Positions 8,435 to 17,582 of a stretch of 64,000 nucleotides of DNA are shown piece by piece. Source of the stretch: Rhodanobacter glycinis (lineage in GTDB: Bacteria > Pseudomonadota > Gammaproteobacteria > Xanthomonadales > Rhodanobacteraceae); NCBI RefSeq assembly GCF_006438785.1, contig NZ_RCZB01000008.1, positions 32,873-96,872 of the forward strand. The letters run 5' to 3'. Made by a program: the position numbers and the translations under genes. Positions within the stretch are counted from its first letter, which is position 1. Each line of letters begins with the position of its first letter. The notes below the pieces were generated by a model, which made no database searches, was not told the origin of the DNA, and worked only from the letters and a program-made list of their open reading frames with translations.

Positions 8435-9466
8435 ATGGAATACCGTTATCTCGGCAACTCCGGCTTCAAAGTACCCGCACTCGGCTTCGGCGCCGGCACG
8501 TTCGGCGGCAAAGGGCCGTTGTTCAGCGCGTGGGGCAATACCGATATCGAGGAAGCGAAACGGCTGATCGACATCTGCCTCGACGCCGGCGTGAACCTGT
8601 TCGACACAGCGGACGTCTATTCGGATGGAGCCTCGGAGTCGATCCTCGGCGCGGCGCTGAAGGGTCGGCGTGAGCAGGCAATCATCTCGACCAAGCTCAC
8701 CCTGCGTGCGGGCGATGGCCCGAACGATGTCGGCGCCTCGCGTCATCATCTGATCAGCGGCGTCGAGCGCGCACTCAGACGCCTCGATACCGACTACATC
8801 GACCTGCTGCAGCTGCACCACTTCGACGCGATGACGCCGGTGGAACAGGTGATGTCGACGCTGGACGACCTGGTGCGCGCGGGCAAGGTGCGTTACCTCG
8901 GCGCGTCGAACTTCTCCGGCTGGCAGCTGATGAAATCGCAGGCCGCCGCCGACCGGCACGGCTACTCGCGCTTCGTCGCCAACCAGACCTACTACTCGCT
9001 GATCGGCCGTGACTACGAGTGGGAACTGATGCCGCTCGGGCTCGACCAAGGCGTTGGCGCGGTGGTCTGGAGTCCGCTCGGCTGGGGCCGGCTCACCGGC
9101 AAGATCCGCCGCGGCCAGCCATGGCCCGAAGGTAGCCGGCTGCACGACACCGCCGGCTTCGCGCCGCCGGTCGAGGAAGGGCGGCTGTATCGCGTGGTCG
9201 ATGCACTCGATGCGATCGCCGCCGAAACCGGCAGGAGCGTGCCACAGGTCGCGCTGAACTGGCTGCTGCAGCGGCCGACGGTATCGACCGTGCTGATCGG
9301 TGCGCGCAATGAAGCGCAGCTGCGCCAGAACCTCGATGCCATCGGCTGGAATCTCACCCGCGACCAGGTCGCGCGGCTCGATACCGCCAGTGCCGTCACA
9401 CCACCCTATCCTTACTACCCGTATTGGAATGGGCAGTTCGCCGAGCGCAATCCACCGGTCGTCTGA
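8435..9466 (+). CDS. aldo/keto reductase
   Basis: This is a 343-residue NADPH-dependent oxidoreductase with the AKR TIM barrel. The catalytic tetrad is recognisable as D57, Y62, K87 and H128 (FDTADVYSDG, STKL, LLQLHHFD). Its GxGTFGGKGxxFxxWG start and long length place it nearer to the YajO/YghZ-like and oxidoreductase subgroup than to the short aldose reductases. ATG at 8435 follows a short CAAGGA ribosome-binding site; longer in-frame extensions overlap the MFS gene and are shadows. It reduces unidentified carbonyl compounds. Confidence 0.92.
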   Translation: MEYRYLGNSGFKVPALGFGAGTFGGKGPLFSAWGNTDIEEAKRLIDICLDAGVNLFDTADVYSDGASESILGAALKGRREQAIISTKLTLRAGDGPNDVGASRHHLISGVERALRRLDTDYIDLLQLHHFDAMTPVEQVMSTLDDLVRAGKVRYLGASNFSGWQLMKSQAAADRHGYSRFVANQTYYSLIGRDYEWELMPLGLDQGVGAVVWSPLGWGRLTGKIRRGQPWPEGSRLHDTAGFAPPVEEGRLYRVVDALDAIAAETGRSVPQVALNWLLQRPTVSTVLIGARNEAQLRQNLDAIGWNLTRDQVARLDTASAVTPPYPYYPYWNGQFAERNPPVV

Positions 9467-9507
9467 ATCACCCCATCATGCATGCGATGCACTACTGCGG
9501 AGTCCCT

Positions 9508-10524
9508 ATGAAAGCTGTTGCCCTCACCCGCTACCTGCCGATCGACGATCCGGAATCTCTCGTCGATGTCGAGCTGCCCAAACCGGTCGCTGGCGTACAC
9601 GATCTGCTGGTGCGCGTCGAAGCAGTATCGGTGAATCCGGTCGATACCAAAGTGCGCTCGCAGAAACCGCAAATCGAGGCGCAACCAAAAGTGCTTGGTT
9701 ACGACGCGGCCGGTACGGTCGAAGCGGTCGGCAAGTCCGTCAATGGCTTCAAGCCGGGCGATCGCGTGTACTACGCCGGCGATGTCACCCGCCCCGGCAG
9801 CAATGCCGAGTACCAGCTGGTCGATGCGCGACTGGCCGGCCACGCCCCTAAGTCGATCGAGCTGGCCGACGCTGCGGCGCTGCCGCTGACCACGATCACC
9901 GCGTGGGAGCTGCTGTTCCAGCGCATGCCGTTCGACAGCGAGAAGGGTGGCGTGGGCAAGTCACTGCTGATCATCGGCGGCGCCGGTGGTGTCGGCTCGA
10001 TCGCGATCCAGCTGGCACGACGCGCCGGCTTCGCCGTGATCGCCACTGCCTCGCGCCCTGAGACCATCGCGTGGTGTCGCTCGCTGGGTGCGCAGCACGT
10101 GATCGACCATCGTCAGCCGCTGGCACCGCAGCTGGCTGCACTGGGTTTCGACCAGGTCGATGCCGCACTCAACCTCGCCGATACCTCTCGCTACTGGGAC
10201 ATCCTCGGCGAGATCCTGGCACCGCTCGGCCATGTCGGCCTGATCGTCGAGCCGAGCAGCGCACTGAAGATCGGCGATCCGTACAAGGCCAAGGCCATCG
10301 GCATCCACTGGGAAATGATGTTTGCGCGGCCGCGTTTCAAAACCGCTGATCAGGCCGAGCAGGGGCGCATTCTTGAACGCGTGGCCGCATTGATCGATGC
10401 CGGCGAGCTGCGCGGTACCCGCACTGAAACAGTGTCGCCGATCAACGCCACGAACTTGCGTGAAGCACATCGCCGGCTGGAGTCCGGCACCAGCATCGGC
10501 AAACTGGTGCTCGCAGACTGGTGA
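9508..10524 (+). CDS. zinc-independent MDR alcohol dehydrogenase / quinone oxidoreductase
   Basis: This is a 338-residue medium-chain dehydrogenase/reductase. An N-terminal GroES-like domain (residues 1-130) precedes an NADPH-binding Rossmann fold with IIGGAGGVGSIAIQLARRAG. The cysteine/histidine zinc ligands of true alcohol dehydrogenases are absent, as in the quinone oxidoreductase branch. The ATG at 9508 begins the conserved MKAVALTRY; upstream in-frame ATGs at 9478 and 9487 are possible but unlikely. It follows the aldo/keto reductase by 41 bp and ends just before a perfect hairpin. Confidence 0.88.
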   Translation: MKAVALTRYLPIDDPESLVDVELPKPVAGVHDLLVRVEAVSVNPVDTKVRSQKPQIEAQPKVLGYDAAGTVEAVGKSVNGFKPGDRVYYAGDVTRPGSNAEYQLVDARLAGHAPKSIELADAAALPLTTITAWELLFQRMPFDSEKGGVGKSLLIIGGAGGVGSIAIQLARRAGFAVIATASRPETIAWCRSLGAQHVIDHRQPLAPQLAALGFDQVDAALNLADTSRYWDILGEILAPLGHVGLIVEPSSALKIGDPYKAKAIGIHWEMMFARPRFKTADQAEQGRILERVAALIDAGELRGTRTETVSPINATNLREAHRRLESGTSIGKLVLADW

Positions 10525-10526
10525 TG

Positions 10527-10566
10527 CTGGGAGCGAAAAAAGCGCATGCGCTTCTTTCGCTCCCAG
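10527..10566. terminator. perfect nested hairpin between convergent genes
   Basis: CTGGGAGCGAA pairs with TTCGCTCCCAG across an 18-nt centre that itself contains a perfect 12-bp palindrome (AGCGCATGCGCT, 10541-10552). It begins two bases after the plus-strand stop and ends three bases before the ferritin-like gene's stop. It is best read as a bidirectional terminator, although no clear T-run follows, so it may instead stabilise 3' ends. Confidence 0.6.
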
Positions 10567-10569
10567 CAA

Positions 10570-11169
10570 TCAACCGCGTTTGCCGGCGGCGGCCTTCTTG
10601 CTTGGCGCCGGCTTGGCTGGCTCGCCTTTCTTGCCCAGCTGTTCCAGCAGCGTATTCATGTCTTCGGCGTGCTCCTCTTCCATCGCCAGGATGCCTTCCA
10701 GCATGCGGCGGGTGGTCGAGTCGTCCGTGCCTATGTAGTCGATGATCTCGCGGTAGCTGTCGATCGCGATGCGTTCGGCGACCAGGTCTTCCTTGATCAT
10801 GTCGACCAGATCCTCGCCCTCGACGTAGTCGGCATGACTACGGCTGAGCAGGCCTTCCGGTGACAGGTTGGGTTTGCCATCGAGCTGGGTAATGCGCTCG
10901 GCAATCAGGTCGGCATGGCCCTGCTCCTCGTTCGCATGTTCCAGAAACTCGGCCTTGACGCTCTGCGAATTGATGCCCGATGCCATGTAGTAGTGATATT
11001 TGTAACGCAGCACGCAGACCAGTTCGGTAGCCAGCGCGTGATTGAGCAGCTTGATCACCGTTTCCCGGTCAGCGTTGTAGCCCGCCGTCATCGCGCCCTT
11101 GTCGATGTCCTTGCGCGCGCGCTTGCGGATGTTCTCGATGTCGCTGACGAACGGCTTGGTCTTGGCCAT
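10570..11169 (-). CDS. ferritin-like diiron protein (bacterioferritin/Dps-related)
   Basis: This is a 199-residue four-helix-bundle protein. Candidate diiron ligands are E49, E82 with H85 (EEQGHA), E132, and E164 with H167 (MEEEHAE), the usual ExxH spacing of ferritin-like domains. The tail after residue 180 is Lys/Pro/Ala-rich, possibly a nucleic-acid or surface tail. It probably stores iron or protects from peroxide. ATG at 11169 is preceded by AGGAGC in the minus-strand leader; the longer frame from 11223 is not needed. Confidence 0.85.
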   Translation of the reverse strand: MAKTKPFVSDIENIRKRARKDIDKGAMTAGYNADRETVIKLLNHALATELVCVLRYKYHYYMASGINSQSVKAEFLEHANEEQGHADLIAERITQLDGKPNLSPEGLLSRSHADYVEGEDLVDMIKEDLVAERIAIDSYREIIDYIGTDDSTTRRMLEGILAMEEEHAEDMNTLLEQLGKKGEPAKPAPSKKAAAGKRG

Positions 11170-11326
11170 GATTTGCTCCTGCGTACGGGAAAACGGGCGC
11201 GGGCGGGATGGTCCGACCGGCACCCACGAAAGTCCGCACAGCGTAGGAACGCATATGGAAAAGCCAGGTGAAGATTGCCTACGCCCGACACTCGGCCGCG
11301 CGACCAGCCTGGCGCAAGCGGAGGCC

Positions 11327-11977
11327 CTAACGCGGCAGGTAGGCGCGCAGAAACATCTCGACGCCGGCGCGGGCGGTGCTTTCGATTTCCTCGATGTAGC
11401 TCTCGGGACATTCGGTGCAACCGAACATCTGGCGCATCATCAGGTTGCCCTTGATCAGGGTTAGGAACTGCACGGTGCTGCGTGGCACGTCGTCGATGAC
11501 GAGCTGGCCGGCGTCGACCGCCTGTTGCAGCAGACGTTCCATCAGGCCATGGGTGCGCGTGGCACCCTCTTCCCAGATCAGTTTGCCGTAACGCGGGTTG
11601 CCCTGGCGACAGTCACTGAGGATGGCGCGGAAGGTGCCCACGGTTTCGGCGTTGCAGTCCAGATGGGCGTGGGTCAGCGCCACCCGCAGCAACGTCTGGC
11701 GGATGTCGACCTGCGGGTCGAACAGATAGGTTTCTTCCGGCAACAGATCCTGGATGCGCGAACGGATCACCTCGCGGAACAGGTTGTCCTTGTCGCCGAA
11801 ATGGCTGTACACAGTGAGCTTGGACACGCCCGCATCCGCCGCGATCGCGTCCATGCTGGTACCGGCAAACGCATTGCGTATGAACAGCGCCTTGGCCGCG
11901 GCCAGAATGGCGGCGCGCTTCTCCATGTCCTTCGGGCGACCGGGGCCTTGGGCTCTGATCTGCACGCTGGTATTCAT
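11327..11977 (-). CDS. TetR/AcrR-family transcriptional regulator
   Basis: This is a 216-residue repressor with an N-terminal TetR helix-turn-helix (about 18-64, TSMDAIAADAGVSKLTVYSHF) and a helical ligand-binding domain of the TetR_C AefR-like type, containing paired cysteines in FGCTECPES. It has its own promoter with a consensus -10. The adjacent ferritin-like gene lies downstream on the same strand, and pcm-tolC diverge from it. Control of the tolC region is possible but only an inference from position. Confidence 0.92.
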   Translation of the reverse strand: MNTSVQIRAQGPGRPKDMEKRAAILAAAKALFIRNAFAGTSMDAIAADAGVSKLTVYSHFGDKDNLFREVIRSRIQDLLPEETYLFDPQVDIRQTLLRVALTHAHLDCNAETVGTFRAILSDCRQGNPRYGKLIWEEGATRTHGLMERLLQQAVDAGQLVIDDVPRSTVQFLTLIKGNLMMRQMFGCTECPESYIEEIESTARAGVEMFLRAYLPR

Positions 11978-12010
11978 GCCTCCACCTTCACAAACGGGAA
12001 TTCGAGCTTT

Positions 12011-12039
12011 ATTATACGCATCGGTTCAATTATTTTCCA
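12011..12039 (-). promoter_or_regulatory. sigma-70-type promoter of the TetR gene
   Basis: Read on the minus strand, TGGAAA (12034-12039) and a perfect TATAAT (12011-12016) are separated by 17 bp. They lie in a short AT-rich island 34 bp upstream of the TetR start. Confidence 0.7.
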
Positions 12040-12241
12040 GAATGGCGCCGGCGCAGTGATCTCGACGCCGTTCGTGCGCATCCGGCGGCAGATGACGTCC
12101 GTCAACCATTTGCGATGACTTCCGGCACTTCGTGGGTTGGCAGACAACCGGCAGGCTTGTCACTGTCGGGCATGTCATTGTAGGACCGGGCTCCAGCACT
12201 TATCCTCTTTGACCTTTTTTATCCGTACGGGACACGAGCAG

Positions 12242-12901
12242 ATGGCGATGAATATCGAGCAGGCGCGACTGAACATGGTGGAGAACCAGGTCCGCCCGTG
12301 GGAAGTGCTGGACGGCCGCGTGCTGGATGTCATCGCGCGCGTGCGTCGCGAGCATTTCGTCGCACCCGAGCACCGCCAGCTTGCCTTCGCCGACCTGTGC
12401 CTGCCACTGGGCCATGGCGAGGTCATGATGAAGCCGGTCGTGGAAGGTCGCGTGCTGCAGGCGCTGGAGTTGCTGCCGACCGATCGCGTGCTGGAGATCG
12501 GCACCGGTTCGGGCTTCCTTACCGCCTGCCTGGCCACGTTGTCGGCGCAGGTGATCAGCGTGGACATCCATGCCGATTTCACCACCGCCGCTGCGCAGCG
12601 ACTGCAGGACACCGGCGTCAGCAACGCGACCCTGGTCACCGGTGAGGCCGTCAATGCATGGCACCCCGATGGGTTGTTCGATGCGCTGGTGGTGACCGGC
12701 GCGGTGTTCGATATTCCGCCGCGCTGGCTGACCTGGCTCAAGCCGGGTGCCCGCGCGCTGGTCGTGCGTGGCCAGTCGCCCGTGCAGCACGCCACCTTGC
12801 TGACTCATGAAGGCGCCGGCCGCTACCGCGAAGAGATCCTGTTCGAAACCGACCTGCCCTACCTGACCCACGCCGAACCGCCACAACGGTTCGTCTTCTG
12901 A
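12242..12901 (+). CDS. protein-L-isoaspartate O-methyltransferase-like protein
   Basis: This is a 219-residue class I SAM-dependent methyltransferase of the PCMT family, with SAM motif I at residues 84-92 (VLEIGTGSG). True PCMTs carry a conserved Ser-x-Pro segment before motif I. Here the corresponding stretch is GHGEVMMKPVVEGR, so repair activity on isoaspartyl residues is uncertain. ATG at 12242 is the first of two nearby ATGs. The pcm-like gene sits directly before tolC with a 26-bp gap, an arrangement known in Xanthomonads. Confidence 0.85.
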   Translation: MAMNIEQARLNMVENQVRPWEVLDGRVLDVIARVRREHFVAPEHRQLAFADLCLPLGHGEVMMKPVVEGRVLQALELLPTDRVLEIGTGSGFLTACLATLSAQVISVDIHADFTTAAAQRLQDTGVSNATLVTGEAVNAWHPDGLFDALVVTGAVFDIPPRWLTWLKPGARALVVRGQSPVQHATLLTHEGAGRYREEILFETDLPYLTHAEPPQRFVF

Positions 12902-12927
12902 CTACGCCCCAACCGATTCGATTCCCC

Positions 12928-14241
12928 ATGAGGCAACCCATGCGTTTGAAGCTGCTCACCCTGGCCCTGGCACTGGCCGCCATCTCGCTGCCCAGCCACG
13001 GCGAGGATCTGCTCGATGCCTACCGTGACGCACGCGCCAACGACCCGGTGCTGTCGCAGGCCGACGCCACCCGGCTGGCCACTGGGGAAGGGGTCGATCA
13101 GGCGCGCGCGCTGCTGTTGCCGCAGATCTCCGGCAGCATGGGCCTGAGCCAGACCAACGGCGGCAACCAGACCGGTCACAGCCGCGCACGCACCATCAAC
13201 GGCACGCTCAGCCAGACCGTAATCGACTTCAGCAAGTACGCCAACCTGAAGGCCGCGCACTCGGCGTCCGATGCGCAGGAGGAGTTCTACCAGGCCGCCG
13301 CACAGGAGCTTTACGTGCGCGTGGCCACCGCCTATTTCGGCGTGCTGACCAGCGAGGACGAACTGACCTACGCCAAGGCCAACGAGGACGCGTTCCGGCA
13401 GCAGTACGAGCAGTCCGACCAGCGCTTCAAGGTCGGCCTTTCGGCCATCACCGACGTCTATCAGGCCAAGGCCTATTACGAGGCGGCCAAATCGCAGACC
13501 ATCGCGGCGCAGAATCAGCTCAACGATGCCCGCGAGGCGCTCACCCAGATCACCGGCAAGCCGACCGCCGACCTAAAGAAGCTGCGCGACGACCTGCCGA
13601 TGCAGCCACCGGCACCGGCCGACCAGGACAGCTGGGTCAAGCAGGCGATGCAGACCAACCCCAGCCTGCTCGCGCAGAAGAACAACGTGGAGACGGCGCA
13701 ACACAACATCAGCGTCGCACGTGCCGCCCATCTGCCCACGCTGACCGCCGGCGTGTCCTACGGCAAGGGTGCCGGCTGGTCGGATACCAATCCCACCGGC
13801 CGCTATCGTGACCCGGCCTCGACCACGATCGGGCTGACCCTGAACGTGCCGATCTTCTCCGGCGGCGGGACTCAATCGCGCGTGCGCCAGTCGATCTACC
13901 AGCGCGATGCCGCCACCGACGCGATGGAGTCGCAACGTCGCCAGGTGGTGCGCGACACGCTCAATTACTACCGCTCGGTGATCGCCGGCATCGCCCAGGT
14001 GGAATCGGCCAAGGCCTCGGTGGATTCCGGCCAGAAGGCGCTTGAGGCAACCCGCGCCGGTTTCGAGGTGGGCACCCAGACGATGACCAACGTGCTGCTG
14101 GCAATCCAGACCCTGACGTCCTCGGAAAGCAGCTACTCGCAGGCTCGCCACCAGTTCATCCTGAACAAGCTGCTGCTCAAGCAGACCGCCGGCACGGCTG
14201 ACCTGAAGGACATCGAGGAGATCAATACCCTGCTGCAGTAA
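12928..14241 (+). CDS. tolC: TolC-family outer-membrane channel protein
   Basis: This is a 437-residue outer-membrane efflux protein with a signal peptide (residues 1-25, LLTLALALAAISLPSHG) and the two TolC repeats, seen as LLDAYRDARANDPVL at the mature N-terminus and VPIFSGGGTQSRVRQ in the second repeat. It should trimerise into a channel-tunnel used by tripartite efflux pumps and type I secretion. No inner-membrane or adaptor genes are adjacent. A downstream in-frame ATG at 12940 would shorten the signal peptide by four residues and is an equal alternative. Confidence 0.93.
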   Translation: MRQPMRLKLLTLALALAAISLPSHGEDLLDAYRDARANDPVLSQADATRLATGEGVDQARALLLPQISGSMGLSQTNGGNQTGHSRARTINGTLSQTVIDFSKYANLKAAHSASDAQEEFYQAAAQELYVRVATAYFGVLTSEDELTYAKANEDAFRQQYEQSDQRFKVGLSAITDVYQAKAYYEAAKSQTIAAQNQLNDAREALTQITGKPTADLKKLRDDLPMQPPAPADQDSWVKQAMQTNPSLLAQKNNVETAQHNISVARAAHLPTLTAGVSYGKGAGWSDTNPTGRYRDPASTTIGLTLNVPIFSGGGTQSRVRQSIYQRDAATDAMESQRRQVVRDTLNYYRSVIAGIAQVESAKASVDSGQKALEATRAGFEVGTQTMTNVLLAIQTLTSSESSYSQARHQFILNKLLLKQTAGTADLKDIEEINTLLQ

Positions 14242-14261
14242 GCCGCCGCAGGTGACAGACA

Positions 14262-14291
14262 CAAACGGCCGGGTTTGCGCCTGGCCGTTTT
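14262..14291. terminator. terminator between tolC and waaA
   Basis: CAAACGGCC and GGCCGTTTTG form an inverted repeat about 20 bp after the tolC stop, ending in T residues. It can also serve waaA from the other strand. Confidence 0.75.
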
Positions 14292-14316
14292 GCTGTCGGC
14301 ACGACCTGGACGCGGG

Positions 14317-15585
14317 CTATTCCTGCAGCTGCGCGTCGATCAGCTGCATGATCCGCTGCACCGCGCCACGCTCGCGTTCGAAAACCTGCTGCGCCGCCTG
14401 CCCCATCCGCTCGCGCCTGGCGACATCGAGCAAGAGTTGCAGCATCTCTGGGCCGAGACGATCGACGCCCGCCACCCGTGCGGCACCGCCCTGATGGATC
14501 AGGCTGGCGGTGATCTCTTCGAAGTTGAACGTGTGCGGTCCCACCAGCACCGGCACGGACAGGGCCGCCGGCTCCAGCACGTTATGGCCACCGATCGGGA
14601 CCAGGCTGCCGCCGACAAAGGCCACATCGCTGGCCGCGAAGAACGGCATCAGCTGCCCCATCGCGTCGATCACGAACACCTGATGCGCAGGCGACGGCAC
14701 GCGATCGATGCTGCGCGTGGCCACCGCGAAGCCCAGGCTGCGCACCGCATGCTCGACCAACCGGAAGCGCTCGGGATGGCGCGGCGCCAGCAGCAGCAGC
14801 GCGTCGGGCAATCGCTTCAACACCTGCAGGTGCGCTTCCAGTACCGCCAGTTCCTCGCCTTCATGGGTACTGGCTGCCATCCATACCGGCCGACGCGGGC
14901 CCCAGTGTTCGCGCATTGCCGCGCCATCGGCTACCGCACCTTGTGGTATCGGCATGTCGAACTTCATGTTGCCAATGACCACGATCTGCTGTGGATCGGC
15001 GCCCAGCAGGCGATAGCGCGCGGCGTCGGTGCGCGACTGTGCGGCAATCAGGCTCACGCAGCGCAGCGCCGAACGCAGCAGCGCGCGCAGTGGCTTGTAG
15101 CCGCGCAACGAACGCTCGGACAGTCGCGCGTTGACGATCATCAGCGGAATCCCGCGCCGGCGGCAGGCGAAATACAGGTTCGGCCAGATCTCGGTTTCGA
15201 CGATCAGGGCCAGTCGCGGGCGGATCTTTTTCAGGAAGCGGCCTACCGAATACGGCAGGTCGTACGGCAGGTAGACATGAAACACGCTGTCGCCGAACAG
15301 CTGGTGCACGCGCGCGGTGCCGGTCGGCGTCACCGTGGTGATCACCAGCGGCGCGTTCGGGTAGTCGCGGCGCAGCGCCTTGATCATCGGCTCGGCGGCA
15401 TTCACCTCGCCCACCGACACTGCATGCACCCACAGGCTGCCGCTGAATCCTGGCGCATCAAAAAAGCCGAACCGCTCCGGCCAGCGTCGATGGTAGGGCC
15501 GCGAACGCACCCCGCGCGCCAGCAACCGCAGCACCAGCAGCGGCGTTACCAGAAACATCGCGAGAGTGTAGAGATAGCGCAGCAA
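14317..15585 (-). CDS. waaA: 3-deoxy-D-manno-octulosonic acid (Kdo) transferase
   Basis: This is a 422-residue GT30 enzyme that adds Kdo from CMP-Kdo to lipid IVA at the inner membrane, the first step of LPS core assembly. A single N-terminal membrane helix precedes the family motifs WVHAVSVGEVNAA and LIVETEIWPNLYFAC. A TTG start at 15585 gives MLRYLYTLAMFLVTPLL, which aligns well with the N-terminus of E. coli WaaA (MLELLYTALLYL). An ATG at 15558 would remove the first nine residues. It is divergent from the acyltransferase gene lpxL/htrB. Confidence 0.95.
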   Translation of the reverse strand: MLRYLYTLAMFLVTPLLVLRLLARGVRSRPYHRRWPERFGFFDAPGFSGSLWVHAVSVGEVNAAEPMIKALRRDYPNAPLVITTVTPTGTARVHQLFGDSVFHVYLPYDLPYSVGRFLKKIRPRLALIVETEIWPNLYFACRRRGIPLMIVNARLSERSLRGYKPLRALLRSALRCVSLIAAQSRTDAARYRLLGADPQQIVVIGNMKFDMPIPQGAVADGAAMREHWGPRRPVWMAASTHEGEELAVLEAHLQVLKRLPDALLLLAPRHPERFRLVEHAVRSLGFAVATRSIDRVPSPAHQVFVIDAMGQLMPFFAASDVAFVGGSLVPIGGHNVLEPAALSVPVLVGPHTFNFEEITASLIHQGGAARVAGVDRLGPEMLQLLLDVARRERMGQAAQQVFERERGAVQRIMQLIDAQLQE

Positions 15586-15673
15586 AGTAAGTGCCCGGCA
15601 TTCAACGCGGCAGTATACGAGAGCGGGGGGCGGTACACGGGCACGCGCGGTCGTTCCCCGATGCCACCTCCAC

Positions 15674-15689
15674 TACAATGCGCACGATG
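15674..15689 (+). promoter_or_regulatory. -10-like TACAAT 7 nt before an ATG, possible leaderless start
   Basis: TACAAT (15674-15679) is followed by 7 nt and then ATG at 15687. If this hexamer is the -10 element, transcription would begin at or beside the A of the start codon. The -35 region is weak. Confidence 0.4.
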
Positions 15690-16613
15690 CCCGGCATGCC
15701 CCGTCCCGCCTTCACCCGTTCCCTGCTTGCACCGCGCCACTGGCCGGCATGGCTCGGGGTGGCCGTGATCTGGCTGATCGCGCGACTGCCGCAGCGTGCG
15801 CTGTCGTGGCTGGGCCGCCGGCTGGGCGCACTGGTGCTGCGGACGCCCTCCGCGCGCCGGCATATCGCGCAAACCAACATCGCGCTGTGTTTCCCCGAAC
15901 TCGATGCTCCCGGCCGGGCCGCGCTGGTCGATGCCAACCTGCGCGACATCGGCATGATGCTGGTGGAGTTTGCACTGGGATGGATGGGCAGCGATCGGCG
16001 CATGGCAGATATCCCGACCCGCATCGAGGGGCTGCAGCATCTCGAGGCAGCCCGTGCGCAGGGCCGCGGTGTGCTGTTGGTGGGCGGGCACTTTTCCCAT
16101 CTGGAGCTGTGCGCCCGACTGGTCTCGCAGCGCATCCGCATCGCCGGCATGTACCGGCGGATGGACTCGGCGGTATTCGAGTGGGTCGTGCTGCGTGCGC
16201 GACTGCACTACGCCGCTGCGATGTTCGACAAGGACGACATCCGCGGCACCGTGAAATATCTGCGCAACGGCGGCACGCTGTGGTATGCCCCGGATCAGGA
16301 CATGCGCAGCAAGGACACCGTGTTCGTGCCGTTCTTCGGCATACCGGCGGCCACCATCACCGCCACCCACCACCTGGCACGCATGTCCGGCGCGGTGGTG
16401 ATCCCGTTCTTCCATCGGCGCCTGCCGGATGGACAGGGTTATGCGCTGCGGCTCGGTGCGCCGCTGGAAGGTTTCCCGGGCACCGACGTGCTGGCCGATA
16501 CCGCTCGCGTCAACGCCTGCATCGAGCAGATGGTGCGTGAGGCGCCCGAACAATATCTGTGGGTGCATAAGCGCTTCAAGACCCGCCCGGCTGATGAGCC
16601 GGCGATCTACTGA
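15687..16613 (+). CDS. lipid A lauroyl/myristoyl acyltransferase family (LpxL/HtrB)
   Basis: This is a roughly 308-residue inner-membrane acyltransferase that should transfer a secondary acyl chain from acyl-ACP to Kdo2-lipid A. An N-terminal hydrophobic segment (WLGVAVIWLIARL) is followed by the catalytic HX4E box, H135-FSHL-E140 in GGHFSHLEL, and the APDQDMRSKDTVFVPFFG substrate-site region. Three ATGs lie close together at 15678, 15687 and 15696. 15687 is chosen because of its spacing from TACAAT; 15678 is the alternative. It is divergent from waaA, so both act on the same molecule. Confidence 0.93.
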   Translation: MPGMPRPAFTRSLLAPRHWPAWLGVAVIWLIARLPQRALSWLGRRLGALVLRTPSARRHIAQTNIALCFPELDAPGRAALVDANLRDIGMMLVEFALGWMGSDRRMADIPTRIEGLQHLEAARAQGRGVLLVGGHFSHLELCARLVSQRIRIAGMYRRMDSAVFEWVVLRARLHYAAAMFDKDDIRGTVKYLRNGGTLWYAPDQDMRSKDTVFVPFFGIPAATITATHHLARMSGAVVIPFFHRRLPDGQGYALRLGAPLEGFPGTDVLADTARVNACIEQMVREAPEQYLWVHKRFKTRPADEPAIY

Positions 16614-16835
16614 TTCCGCCGACAGCCAGGTGAAAGCCTGATTCGCTGAAAATTGCGCCGCTTTCGCGACCAGAGTCGATCACGCCGACTTGCCTCGCGT
16701 CCGAGTGGCGACCTCGCACAATCATTCCACCATCCTGAGACGGCACCCTCCGGGTTTGTCGCACGATCGGGCCGGAGACGACCCGTGCAAGGTTTCGCCA
16801 CTCCATCGCGCCGCATCGGCAAAGGAGTTGGAAAA

Positions 16836-17582
16836 ATGGACGAAGCCGGCCCGCGGGGGACATCCCCCATGCCCATTCTCATGTACCACAACATCGCACG
16901 CGCGCCGCGCGATCTGCGCGTGTATCGCAGCCTGTTCGTGAGCCCGGCTGCGTTCGCGCGGCAGATGTGGCTGCTGCGCCGATTCGGTTACACCGGACTG
17001 TCCATGTCGGCCGCGATGCCGTATCTGCGAGGCGAACGCGCAGGCCGCATTGCCATCATCACGCTGGACGATGGCTACGTGGACAACCTGGACTACGCGC
17101 TGCCCATTCTGCAGCGGTACGGTTTCAGCGCCACCTGCTATGTCGTCAGCGGCAGTGTCGGGCAATACAACCAGTGGGATGCCGAGCGGCTGGGTGTGCG
17201 CAAACCGTTGATGTCGGTGGAGCAACTGCGCGGCTGGCACCGCGGCGGCATGGAAATCGGCGCACATACGCGCAGCCATCCCCGGCTGACGCAATGCGAT
17301 GGCGCGCAATTGCACGACGAGATCCACGGCAGCAAGGCGACGCTGGAGGATCACCTCGGCGCGCCGGTCACGCAGTTCTGCTACCCGTATGGCGACGCCG
17401 ACGACCGCGTGGCTGGTGTGGTGCGCGAAGCCGGCTTCGCCGCCGCGACCACGACCCGACGCGGCCGGACCACCGCCGGCATGGACCTGTGGCGACTGCC
17501 GCGGGTCCAGGTTGCACGACACCACCTGTTGCCACAGTTCGGCATGCGGGTGCTGTCGCGCTATGAGGATCGCCGCGCATGA
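16836..17582 (+). CDS. polysaccharide deacetylase (NodB-homology)
   Basis: This is a 248-residue carbohydrate esterase family 4 protein without a signal peptide. Motif 1 is TLDDGY (catalytic D78, metal D79), motif 2 is HTRSH (H144 and H148 metal ligands), and motif 3 is FCYPYGD. It should remove N-acetyl groups from a sugar or lipid-linked sugar. ATG at 16836 follows AAAGGAG; the open frame continues upstream to 16653 without recognisable homology. Its stop overlaps the next glycosyltransferase start by ATGA, so the two are translationally coupled and probably modify the same LPS-core or glycolipid structure. Confidence 0.9.
   Translation: MDEAGPRGTSPMPILMYHNIARAPRDLRVYRSLFVSPAAFARQMWLLRRFGYTGLSMSAAMPYLRGERAGRIAIITLDDGYVDNLDYALPILQRYGFSATCYVVSGSVGQYNQWDAERLGVRKPLMSVEQLRGWHRGGMEIGAHTRSHPRLTQCDGAQLHDEIHGSKATLEDHLGAPVTQFCYPYGDADDRVAGVVREAGFAAATTTRRGRTTAGMDLWRLPRVQVARHHLLPQFGMRVLSRYEDRRA

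Noticed and set aside
16653..16835. N-terminal extension of the polysaccharide deacetylase
   Set aside because: No homology, and the ATG at 16836 has a good AAAGGAG site.
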